NCBI GenBank assembly: GCA_903953985.1
Contig: CAJBLW010000295.1
Coordinates: 1-5,624 of the forward strand
Reading direction: 5' to 3'
Length of the DNA: 5,624 nucleotides
DNA from: an uncultured Burkholderiales bacterium
GTDB taxonomy: Bacteria > Pseudomonadota > Gammaproteobacteria > Burkholderiales > Burkholderiaceae_C
This document shows positions 1 to 5,624 of this stretch, piece by piece. Made by a program: the position numbers and the translations under genes. Within the stretch, counting starts at the first letter, position 1. Each line of letters begins with the position of its first letter. The notes under the pieces are model-generated. The model was not told the origin of the DNA. It did no database searches and was given only the letters and a program-made list of their open reading frames with translations.

Positions 1-299
1 CAGTGGAGGGCGCTAGGGCCAATCTGGAAGGTATGTTGATCGCGTTGCACCCATTTGCCACCGCGCTCGGTCATAGTCCAGCGTTTATTACCGGGGCTGT
101 CGAGTGCCACCTTGAGTGCGCAGTAGTCATTGGCATCGGCCGGCTGAGAACGATTGGCCCATGCATAGTAGGGCGAGAAGACGCTACCAACAAAGGCAAT
201 GATGCTGATCCCATGCTGTCCGTCATCGCTCAGCGCATCAACATACCACCAGAGGTAATTACCAGGATCTACCGCTTGGTTGAATTGCGGCGCACCATC
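1..299 (-). CDS. crtC: CrtC, acyclic carotenoid 1,2-hydratase (hydroxyneurosporene synthase), 5' part; start codon unresolved, 3' end outside window
   Basis: The enzyme adds water across the terminal C1-C2 double bond of acyclic carotenoids (neurosporene, lycopene or their derivatives), giving the 1-hydroxy end group of the spheroidene pathway. About 99 codons are visible. The reading reaches GAPQFNQ, then WWYVDALSDDGQHG (248-207, reading down), then AFVGSVFSPYYAWA and, near the left edge, MTERGGKW and GPSALH; these blocks are characteristic of the CrtC family. The gene follows crtD and overlaps its end by at least 31 bases. The true start is not clear. In this frame there is no ATG, GTG or TTG from 252 up to 428; the first candidate is TTG at 431-429, deep inside crtD and without a ribosome binding site. 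The coordinate 299 marks where family-like sequence begins, not a proven start. The family call is firm; the 5' end is not. Confidence 0.88.
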
Positions 300-1783
300 A
301 GCGCTGCGACCGCCTGTCGACCGGACAAAGCGGCCATCGGTACTCCCGGACCCGGATGCACGCTGCCGCCCGCCAGAAAGAGATTCTCGATTTGCGTCAG
401 CGCATTGGAGCGTTGGAATGAACTCATCCAACCGTGGGTTGCTTGGCCATACAGCGCTCCCCCGCTGCCTGGAAACAGGCGGGCAAAGTCCTGTGGCAAG
501 GTGCGCACCACTTGCTGGGGCGAGGCTGTTATTTCCAAGCCACAGCGGCGCATCAGCGCCAAACTGTTCGATTCGCATGCTTGAACCTCCGAAGAATTGA
601 ATGTGCGCACATCACCATCCGCTGGCGCATTGACCAAGCACAACAGCCTTTCCAAGCCCGGTTGAGCCAGACCATCGTCGCTGCGGTCTTGTGCACAGAC
701 ATAGACGGTTCCCTGTGTGGGCAAATTGCGTTTATTGAAAATATCATCGAATTCACGGCGGTAGTCTTGATTGAAAAATACGTTGTGCCGCACCAGGTCG
801 AAACCCTGAGTCTGCGCGTGCATGGACAGGGTGAATGCCGACAAAGAACGCTGCTCTGGCGTCACAGGCGCAAAGCGGTCACGCAAGTCTTGACCCAACA
901 AGCCCTGCGCCAGCGCCGCAACATCGCCATTAAAAACCACATGCTCGGCAGGTACCCGCTCACCCGATGCCAGATGCACGCCACTGACTCGGCCGCCGTG
1001 CGTCTCAATGCGCTCGCAGCGGCTGCTGTAACGCAGCTTCACACCCCTGTTCGCAGCCAACTGAGCCAGCGCCTGTGCCACCCGATGCATGCCGCCAGCG
1101 ACGGACCAAACGCCGTCGAGCTCCACTTGCGCTACCAGCATCAAAGTGGCAGGTGCAGACCATGGTGAAGAACCGCAATACGTGGCATAGCGGCCAAACA
1201 GCTGCTGCAAACGCGGGTCGTGAAAGTGCCGCCCGAGGCTGCGCCATAAAGTGGCAAATGGGCCCAAACCCGTCAGTGTGGCCATGCCCTTCAAACCCAA
1301 ATCGCCCACCATGCTGAGCAGGTCAGGGCGTTCGCTTCGGATATAGGGCTTTTCCAAGGTGTTGTACAACTTTCGAGCTTGTTCGCAAAAGCCCAAAAAA
1401 CGCCTCGCCTCTTGGGGGCTGCTGAATTGGGCGATGGATTCGGCGGTGCGGGACGTATCGGCATACAGATCAAGTATGGGTGAGCTGCCATCCCAAGCAT
1501 GGCGAGCCAAAACCCCAATGGGCTCGAGTTGCAAAATGTCTTCCAATGACGTGCCCAACTCGTTCAACATCTGGTCTAACACCCAGCGCATGGTGAACAC
1601 CGTGGGGCCGGAATCAACACCCACACCGTCGACCTGCACTTGCCGAATTTTGCCGCCGGGGGTGCTGGCACTTTCAAGCAAGGTGACATCCATCCCGTGG
1701 TGAGCCAAAACCAAAGCACTGACCAATCCCCCAATGCCGGCGCCCACCACCACCACACGCGGGGTTTGACCAGTCTTAAGCAT
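269..1783 (-). CDS. crtD: CrtD, acyclic carotenoid 3,4-desaturase (hydroxyneurosporene/methoxyneurosporene desaturase)
   Basis: This FAD-dependent desaturase of the CrtI/CrtN-type amine oxidase superfamily introduces the C-3,4 double bond into 1-hydroxy or 1-methoxy carotenoids on the way to spheroidene. The protein is 504 residues, normal for the family. The N-terminal nucleotide-binding loop VVVGAGIGG (residues 11-19) ends in a strand with the acidic residue E37. DSGPTVFTMRWV (57-68) favours CrtD over the phytoene desaturase CrtI. The C-terminal FAD motif is FLAGGSVHPGPGVPMAALSG (469-488). The start ATG at 1783 lies eight residues before the loop and has AAGG (1792-1795) eight bases upstream. 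The open frame continues up to 1912, but that part encodes an unrelated tail inside crtA. The start overlaps the crtA stop by 8 bases, so translation is probably coupled. Precise substrate preference cannot be read from sequence. Confidence 0.95.
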   Translation of the reverse strand: MLKTGQTPRVVVVGAGIGGLVSALVLAHHGMDVTLLESASTPGGKIRQVQVDGVGVDSGPTVFTMRWVLDQMLNELGTSLEDILQLEPIGVLARHAWDGSSPILDLYADTSRTAESIAQFSSPQEARRFLGFCEQARKLYNTLEKPYIRSERPDLLSMVGDLGLKGMATLTGLGPFATLWRSLGRHFHDPRLQQLFGRYATYCGSSPWSAPATLMLVAQVELDGVWSVAGGMHRVAQALAQLAANRGVKLRYSSRCERIETHGGRVSGVHLASGERVPAEHVVFNGDVAALAQGLLGQDLRDRFAPVTPEQRSLSAFTLSMHAQTQGFDLVRHNVFFNQDYRREFDDIFNKRNLPTQGTVYVCAQDRSDDGLAQPGLERLLCLVNAPADGDVRTFNSSEVQACESNSLALMRRCGLEITASPQQVVRTLPQDFARLFPGSGGALYGQATHGWMSSFQRSNALTQIENLFLAGGSVHPGPGVPMAALSGRQAVAALMVRRNSTKR

Positions 1784-2486
1784 AGGAATTGCCTTGCCAC
1801 TGGCCCTGCACCTGCAATGGTACAAACCGGGCAAACATGGACTCGGAAAAATAACCATGTTTTGCTGCCGACTGAATGGCTTGCAAATGGGCGCCAGTGC
1901 GTGCATAAGCATTCATGTCCGCCACGCTGTCCCAGATGGTAAAAGTCGCTTGTCGCAGCAAAGGCGCCTCGCCAAGGCCGACCGCCAATTGACAGCCTTG
2001 GACCCCCTCCAAGGCACGCTCAGAAGGAGGCGCATGACGCCAAAAAGCCGATGCTTTGCTGAGCTTGATCGAAGCCCTTGTGAGGGCCGCTACCGGTCCA
2101 TGGGTCGGTTCGGTTGCGGTCGCACTCAGTGAAAAACCATCCCAAGTGCCACGACACGACCATGTTTGAAGTTTGACGCAGCAAAACTCGGCAGATCTCT
2201 GCTGGTATTTTTGAACCCATTGGGCATGCGCCACGAAATCATCGGCTGTCTGTGCTGATTCAAACAAGGCAAACAAACCTTGTCGCGATGCACTGGGTTT
2301 TAAACCAAAACCGCCTTCGTGGCCACTGCCCAGCAACTTGGCAAACAGCAAGCCAGGCACATTGCGCAAAGCGGCGGAGCCCTGGACTATGCGCAACCAA
2401 CCCCACCACCTTGAAGACTGAACAATGTCAGCCAGCAAGAGAACGACCACTTGGCCCTTGACAAATTCTGATTGCCCCTGCTGCAT
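1776..2486 (-). CDS. crtA: CrtA, spheroidene monooxygenase
   Basis: CrtA inserts the C-2 keto group, converting spheroidene to spheroidenone with molecular oxygen; members have been reported to contain haem. From ATG 2486 the protein has 236 residues, close to the usual length of roughly 240. Family blocks are the hydrophobic strand VVVLLLADI (13-21), FAKLLGSGHEGGF (48-60), GPVAALTRASI (130-140), QATFTIWDSVADMNAYAR (179-196) and YFSESMFARF (212-221). The open frame extends to 2522, but that ATG lies within the terminator hairpin. ATG 2501 abuts the terminator T-run and has no free ribosome binding site. ATG 2486 has GGAA at 2499-2496, nine bases upstream, and is preferred; 2501 remains possible. 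No signal peptide is evident, so the enzyme is probably cytoplasmic or membrane-associated. A gene whose product uses oxygen fits an organism that meets light and oxygen together. Confidence 0.92.
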   Translation of the reverse strand: MQQGQSEFVKGQVVVLLLADIVQSSRWWGWLRIVQGSAALRNVPGLLFAKLLGSGHEGGFGLKPSASRQGLFALFESAQTADDFVAHAQWVQKYQQRSAEFCCVKLQTWSCRGTWDGFSLSATATEPTHGPVAALTRASIKLSKASAFWRHAPPSERALEGVQGCQLAVGLGEAPLLRQATFTIWDSVADMNAYARTGAHLQAIQSAAKHGYFSESMFARFVPLQVQGQWQGNSYA

Positions 2487-2495
2487 GTGCCCAGT

Positions 2496-2499
2496 TTCC
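2496..2499 (-). promoter_or_regulatory. Weak ribosome binding site deciding the crtA start
   Basis: The minus strand reads GGAA nine bases before ATG 2486. It lies just beyond the terminator U-run, so it stays exposed when the hairpin forms. It is a modest match to the Shine-Dalgarno sequence and overlaps the alternative ATG at 2501, which argues for initiation at 2486. Confidence 0.5.
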
Positions 2500-2502
2500 A
2501 TG

Positions 2503-2535
2503 AAAAAAGGCCTGCACCGCAACGGATGCAGGCCT
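2503..2535 (-). terminator. Intrinsic (rho-independent) terminator between pufC and crtA
   Basis: Read on the minus strand, AGGCCTGCA (2535-2527) and TGCAGGCCT (2516-2508) form a perfect 9-bp GC-rich stem. The 10-base interval can add three inner pairs (2523-2525 with 2517-2519) after a one-base bulge. The 3' arm runs straight into a tract of six T (2508-2503). It lies 15 bases after the pufC stop and 16 bases before the crtA ATG. It should end much of the puf transcript and protect its 3' end, leaving crtA-crtD-crtC to be made by read-through. Confidence 0.87.
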
Positions 2536-2550
2536 GATAAGTTTCAGAGT

Positions 2551-3570
2551 TTAAGGCTTTGCCAAAACTTGAAGCTCAGGATAGTCTTTGGCCATCTGCG
2601 CACCATAAAGTGGCTTGAAAGCACCCTGATGACATGTTGAGCAATTGACTTTGGCCACATCCCCTTTGGCACCTAAGCGATGCGCGGGAAAGGTATCGGT
2701 GAGGGGCGTCATGAATTCATTGTTCAATTCACGCGCCATCCGAATGCCATACCAAGAGGTCACCCGTTGCGGCCTGGACTCCTCCCAGGATTGGAAGTTG
2801 CGTGTGTTGTGGCAATAAGTGCAGTTCACACCCAAGGACTCTGACATGTGCACCATCAAAGAATATGTGTACTCCGCTTGCTTGGTCGATGCACGGTTCG
2901 CGTTGGAGCCCACACCTGCCATGGCTTCATTGCCATTGACCCGGATCGGCGCAGCGTCTTTCAGGTAAGGCGTGAAAGGATCAAACGGCAGCGACGTCAG
3001 CCCAACCGATTTGGTGGCAATGTTCTGCCCAGCCAAATCACCCAATAAGCTGTTCGCATACTTGCGGTCTTTGGGCGCATTCCAAACTTGGGTGGGCACG
3101 TTGTTGCCACGATGGCAGGTGTAACAAGTCACGCCCGTATCCGCCACGTGGGTCTTCCAGTCCTGATTGACTTTTTGAGTCATTTCAATCATCCGCCTGG
3201 CCACCACCTTGGTGTACATGCTGTCATCTGCAAAGTTCTGAACGTTGTGGCAATAAGCGCAACCCTGATCGGGTGCGACCCATTGCGTGATCGCCGCCAT
3301 TTGACGGTTGAATTGGCCCACGCTCAAATCTCCCAGAACCTTCACGTTCTGATAAACCTCACTGGCTTTGGGACCATCCGCCGAAGCGGCTTCTGCCGCG
3401 ACGGGCGCTTGGTTCAAAGCGGCTTCCTTGGCCAAGGTTCTGGGGTTGTAGATTTGCTCCATGCCCGTTCCACGGTAGCCAGTTTGAACCGTTTCAATCG
3501 GCGGCCGCTCACAGCCCGACAGCAGCACAGCGGCACCTAGGCAAAGCGCTAATTTAGACAAAAATTTCAT
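2551..3570 (-). CDS. pufC: PufC, tetrahaem cytochrome c subunit of the photosynthetic reaction centre
   Basis: This periplasmic lipoprotein passes electrons from soluble carriers (cytochrome c or HiPIP) to the photo-oxidised special pair. The 339 residues begin with a short lipoprotein signal peptide and lipobox LSGC, with C20 as the lipidated cysteine. Four haem-binding motifs are present: CAYCH (104-108), CYTCH (149-153), CTYCH (250-254) and CSTCH (310-314). Using the spacing of the Blastochloris viridis cytochrome as I remember it, the sixth haem ligands fall on M91, M127, M239 and, for the bis-histidine haem, H141. All are present, so the protein looks functional. The ATG overlaps the pufM stop in the arrangement ATGA (3567-3570), with GGGAG at 3578-3582 seven bases upstream inside pufM. 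It is the last reaction-centre gene before the terminator. Confidence 0.97.
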   Translation of the reverse strand: MKFLSKLALCLGAAVLLSGCERPPIETVQTGYRGTGMEQIYNPRTLAKEAALNQAPVAAEAASADGPKASEVYQNVKVLGDLSVGQFNRQMAAITQWVAPDQGCAYCHNVQNFADDSMYTKVVARRMIEMTQKVNQDWKTHVADTGVTCYTCHRGNNVPTQVWNAPKDRKYANSLLGDLAGQNIATKSVGLTSLPFDPFTPYLKDAAPIRVNGNEAMAGVGSNANRASTKQAEYTYSLMVHMSESLGVNCTYCHNTRNFQSWEESRPQRVTSWYGIRMARELNNEFMTPLTDTFPAHRLGAKGDVAKVNCSTCHQGAFKPLYGAQMAKDYPELQVLAKP

Positions 3571-4541
3571 GGCTTCACTCCCATCAATGCAGGATCAAGG
3601 ACGACTGGGCTGACCAAGGGATATGCAGGGACCACATGGTGTTTGACCGACCACAGGTACCAGTTATCCACCACGGGGCCAGTCAACAAGATGCCCACGC
3701 CGCCGACCAAAGGACACAGCACGGCAAACCACCAAGCCCAACGGTGGATGGACTCCATCGTGGCATTGAAGCCCATGGTCCAGCGCCAGAACAAGCCAGC
3801 ACGCTCAGATGCGGTCCCGCGGTCCACAATTTGCTCGATTTCGCGTTCTCCGCCATACCGAGTCACCGCCAAAATGGTGGCGCCGTGCATGGCAAACAGC
3901 AGAACCGACCCATACAAGAAGACGATCGACAGCGCGTGGAATGGGTTGTAAAACAAGTTGCCGTGACGCAGAGACAAGGCAGACACCCAGTCCAGGTGAG
4001 GGAAGATGCCAAAAGGCACCGCCTCGGACCAACTGCCCATCATGATCGGACGGAAAAAACCGCACACCAGATACAACCAAATGGCTGCCGCATAAGCCCA
4101 CGCCACATGCGTTCCCAGGCCCAATTGACGAGCGCGCCGGTATGTTCTCGCCCACCACAGCAAAATTGACACGGTGAGCATGAAGCCAACAATGAGCCAC
4201 CATCCACCCTGAGCAAGGGGCGGAATACTCAAACCATAAGCAGGAGGCGGTGGCTCCAGCGCAAGCCAAAACAACTGACGCACCAACTGAATGGGGTTCC
4301 AGTCGACAGAGGCCAACATATTGAACCCAATGATATTGAAAGCAGCGATGCCGAAAATCAAGGACGCCAGTCCAAGCGTTCCTAGATAAACAGGACCGAT
4401 TTGGGCATTACCGATGCGCCCCAAGAGGTGCACCAAAAATGGTTTACCCGATCGCTTGTCATCCCCGCGGGGCAATTCAACGCCGTCGTGCAAGGGCCCT
4501 ACAGGCTGCACAGAGGTGAAAAGATTTTGATATTGAGACAT
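3567..4541 (-). CDS. pufM: PufM, M subunit of the type II photosynthetic reaction centre
   Basis: PufM pairs with PufL to hold the bacteriochlorophylls, bacteriopheophytins, quinones and non-haem iron. The 324 residues contain five membrane helices (about 53-77, 112-139, 145-167, 199-225, 260-285). Numbering matches Rhodobacter sphaeroides M directly: H182 for the accessory pigment, H202 for the special pair, Y210 near the pheophytin, H219, E234 and H266 for the iron, and W252 at the QA site. The C-terminus is longer than in Rhodobacter (about 307 residues) and close to the length in species with a bound cytochrome subunit, consistent with the adjacent pufC. The ATG at 4541 has GAGGA (4553-4549) seven bases upstream. 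It begins 21 bases after the pufL stop. Expression should follow the puf operon. Confidence 0.98.
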   Translation of the reverse strand: MSQYQNLFTSVQPVGPLHDGVELPRGDDKRSGKPFLVHLLGRIGNAQIGPVYLGTLGLASLIFGIAAFNIIGFNMLASVDWNPIQLVRQLFWLALEPPPPAYGLSIPPLAQGGWWLIVGFMLTVSILLWWARTYRRARQLGLGTHVAWAYAAAIWLYLVCGFFRPIMMGSWSEAVPFGIFPHLDWVSALSLRHGNLFYNPFHALSIVFLYGSVLLFAMHGATILAVTRYGGEREIEQIVDRGTASERAGLFWRWTMGFNATMESIHRWAWWFAVLCPLVGGVGILLTGPVVDNWYLWSVKHHVVPAYPLVSPVVLDPALMGVKP

Positions 4542-4562
4542 TTCAATTTCCTCTCTTTTAAA

Positions 4563-5390
4563 TCAAGTGCGCCAGATGGGCATGTTCAACCACCAGCCCC
4601 ACCACTCGGGCCAAGCTCCGGTCCAAAATGGACCGCTGACCACAATGCAGACAATGCCGAACCAAACACCTGCGAGCGCCAAAAACAAGCCCAAGCGGTG
4701 AATGCCCAAGGTGCCCACCGAGTACCCAATCAGGTCACGAAAGAACGTGTCCTCATGTTCCGGAGACTTCACGGTCTGGCCTTTTCCAGGGTTGGTGGCT
4801 GACAGCACCAAGCCTCCATGCATGGACAGCGCAAGCACTGTTGCAAAGAAAAATGTCACAGCAATCATGTGCCATGGGTTGTAGTGAAAATGCAGGTACT
4901 GGTAAGCGGTGTTGCTCACCCAATCCAAGTGGCTGTAGATACCGTAGGGGAAAGCATGTCCCCAAGCACCCATCAACACGGGACGCACCACTTGCAAACT
5001 GACATACGCCAAGATAGCCATGCTGAATGCCACTGGCACATGCAGGCCCATGCCCAATTTGCGGCAAATCTCGACCTCGCGTAACGCCCAAGAGACAAAT
5101 GCACCAATGGCACACACCGTAATCAGTTGCCACAAGCCGCCTTCCATCATGGGGGCGAAACGCAGCCCATAGGAGAGGTCTGGCGGAGCGATGTTGATTT
5201 GCCAGATGTTCCAGGTCGGCCCCATGGCCGCGCCCCACAAAATCAACAGGGTGCCCGAGAGGGCAAAAAACAAGGTTGTGATTCCGAAGAATCCAACGTA
5301 AAAAGGACCGACCCAGAAATCAAACAGGTCGCCCCCAAAAAGGGTACCGCCGCGCACACGGTATTTGCGTTCAAAACTTAACATGGACAT
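4563..5390 (-). CDS. pufL: PufL, L subunit of the type II photosynthetic reaction centre
   Basis: PufL carries the active electron-transfer branch and the exchangeable QB quinone site. The 275 residues contain five membrane helices (about 30-55, 85-111, 116-139, 171-198, 226-250). The start SMLSFERKYRVRGGTLFGG is typical. Counting the initiator Met, as done here, adds one to mature numbering. Key residues are E105, H117, H154 (accessory pigment), H169 (hydrogen bond to the special pair), H174 (special-pair ligand), H191 and H231 (iron), and the QB proton-path residues E213, D214 and S224. None is missing. ATG 5390 has a strong GGAGG eight bases upstream; an in-frame ATG two codons later (5384) is too far from that site to be the main start. 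It is separated from pufA by 124 bases holding two hairpins. Confidence 0.98.
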   Translation of the reverse strand: MSMLSFERKYRVRGGTLFGGDLFDFWVGPFYVGFFGITTLFFALSGTLLILWGAAMGPTWNIWQINIAPPDLSYGLRFAPMMEGGLWQLITVCAIGAFVSWALREVEICRKLGMGLHVPVAFSMAILAYVSLQVVRPVLMGAWGHAFPYGIYSHLDWVSNTAYQYLHFHYNPWHMIAVTFFFATVLALSMHGGLVLSATNPGKGQTVKSPEHEDTFFRDLIGYSVGTLGIHRLGLFLALAGVWFGIVCIVVSGPFWTGAWPEWWGWWLNMPIWRT

Positions 5391-5398
5391 GGTTGCAT

Positions 5399-5403
5399 CC
5401 TCC
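5399..5403 (-). promoter_or_regulatory. Strong Shine-Dalgarno site of pufL
   Basis: GGAGG on the minus strand lies eight bases before ATG 5390. It settles the choice between that ATG, the in-frame ATG at 5384 and the out-of-frame ATG at 5398, which starts only one base after the site. Confidence 0.85.
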
Positions 5404-5455
5404 GACCGGGTGACTGTTTGTGAGGTCTTGTAGGCTTCAATTTTTTAAATAAAAG

Positions 5456-5494
5456 GACAGACGTACCGTTCAATGCGAGCGATGTACGTCTGTC
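5456..5494 (-). promoter_or_regulatory. Large intercistronic stem-loop between pufA and pufL
   Basis: GACAGACGTAC (5494-5484) and GTACGTCTGTC (5466-5456) on the minus strand are a perfect 11-bp inverted repeat around a 17-base interval. The interval can itself pair imperfectly (CGCTC with GAACG, one mismatch). An AT-rich run follows, with only a broken T tract. In Rhodobacter capsulatus, hairpins at this place protect the upstream pufBA message from 3' exonuclease decay, so antenna mRNA outlasts reaction-centre mRNA. The same role is likely here, possibly with partial termination. Confidence 0.8.
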
Positions 5495-5499
5495 TGAAT

Positions 5500-5516
5500 A
5501 AAGACCAAGGGTCCTT
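5500..5516 (-). promoter_or_regulatory. Short hairpin overlapping the pufA stop codon
   Basis: On the minus strand AAGGACC (5516-5510) can pair with GGTCTTT (5506-5500), seven pairs with one G-U, around a CTT loop. Its first two bases belong to the pufA TAA. It stands six bases before the larger 5456-5494 stem-loop, giving a tandem arrangement. A ribosome ending pufA would cover it, so it may form only when translation has cleared. Confidence 0.55.
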
Positions 5517-5624
5517 ACTTTTGCGGCAAAGCCGCGTTCTGTGGCTGAACTCTCGCCGCTGCGGCCTTGGCCGTATCGGGATGCCAGCTGTTGATGTTGT
5601 ACCGATCGCCACTGATTTGAATCA
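5515..5624 (-). CDS. pufA: PufA, light-harvesting complex 1 (core antenna) alpha polypeptide, C-terminal part only
   Basis: The alpha polypeptide pairs with PufB to bind bacteriochlorophyll in the LH1 ring around the reaction centre. Thirty-five codons and the TAA (5517-5515) are visible; the N-terminus, membrane helix and pigment-binding His lie beyond the right edge. ISGDRYNINSW (residues 3-13 of the visible part) corresponds to the LSTxRFNWL stretch that follows the helix in LH1 alpha chains, and the position directly upstream of pufL is the standard place of pufA. The tail is long and rich in Ala (about ten of the last 19 residues are Ala, Val or Pro). The residue aligned with the usual Trp is Ile. 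The identification rests on short similarity plus context. Confidence 0.85.
   Translation of the reverse strand, partial: IQISGDRYNINSWHPDTAKAAAARVQPQNAALPQK

Noticed and set aside
434..1168. Long plus-strand open frame of 244 codons opposite crtD
   Set aside because: It lies entirely opposite the well-conserved crtD, has no recognisable motif and low-complexity shadow composition. The other plus-strand frames behave in the same way.
1784..1912. N-terminal extension of crtD to ATG 1912
   Set aside because: The extra 43 residues lie inside the conserved C-terminal crtA coding sequence and precede the FAD loop with no family similarity; ATG 1783 has a proper ribosome binding site.
2502..2522. 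crtA starting at ATG 2522
   Set aside because: That ATG and the following codons form part of the terminator hairpin and T-run, so the extension is an accident of an open frame.
5391..5514. CrtJ/PpsR-type site (TGT-N12-ACA) or a separate pufL promoter in the pufA-pufL gap
   Set aside because: I found no good TGT-N12-ACA palindrome and no convincing promoter boxes; the gap is explained by hairpins, an AT-rich spacer and the pufL ribosome binding site.
1..5624. Mobile elements, CRISPR arrays, tRNA genes or an undescribed system
   Set aside because: No tandem or spaced repeats, transposase-like frames or RNA genes were seen. The minus strand is filled almost completely by known photosynthesis genes in a familiar order.

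Overview
The window is a piece of the photosynthesis gene cluster of a purple (bacteriochlorophyll a-type) proteobacterium. Every recognisable gene lies on the minus strand and is transcribed from right to left. In that direction the order is pufA (3' end only), pufL, pufM, pufC, crtA, crtD and crtC (5' part only). A puf operon with pufC and no pufX, continuing directly into crtA-crtD-crtC, is to my memory the arrangement of Rubrivivax gelatinosus and related Burkholderiales. The base composition looks moderate rather than very GC-rich, so a freshwater Comamonadaceae-type phototroph (Rhodoferax or Limnohabitans-like) is a reasonable guess, but the genus is inference.

Region by region: 5515-5624 encodes the end of the LH1 alpha antenna polypeptide. 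5391-5514 is the pufA-pufL gap. It carries two hairpins (5500-5516 and 5456-5494), an AT-rich tail and a strong ribosome binding site for pufL. 4563-5390 and 3567-4541 are the L and M subunits of the type II reaction centre, with all pigment, quinone and iron ligands visible. 2551-3570 is the tetrahaem lipoprotein cytochrome that re-reduces the special pair; its start overlaps the pufM stop by 4 bases. The short pufC-crtA gap contains a textbook intrinsic terminator (2503-2535). After it come crtA (spheroidene monooxygenase), crtD (carotenoid 3,4-desaturase, overlapping crtA by 8 bases) and crtC (carotenoid 1,2-hydratase, overlapping crtD and leaving the window at base 1).

The products work together. 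PufA belongs to the core antenna ring around the L-M reaction centre, and PufC donates electrons to it from the periplasmic side. CrtC, CrtD and CrtA carry out late steps of the spheroidene/spheroidenone pathway, whose products are bound by these same complexes. Expression is probably graded along one long transcript: pufA-pufL hairpins first, then a terminator before the carotenoid genes.

I see no undescribed system here. The points worth a second look are that crtC has no ordinary start codon near its expected N-terminus, that the usual LH1 alpha Trp position appears to hold Ile, and that the crtADC genes sit behind a strong terminator with no room for a separate promoter between it and crtA.
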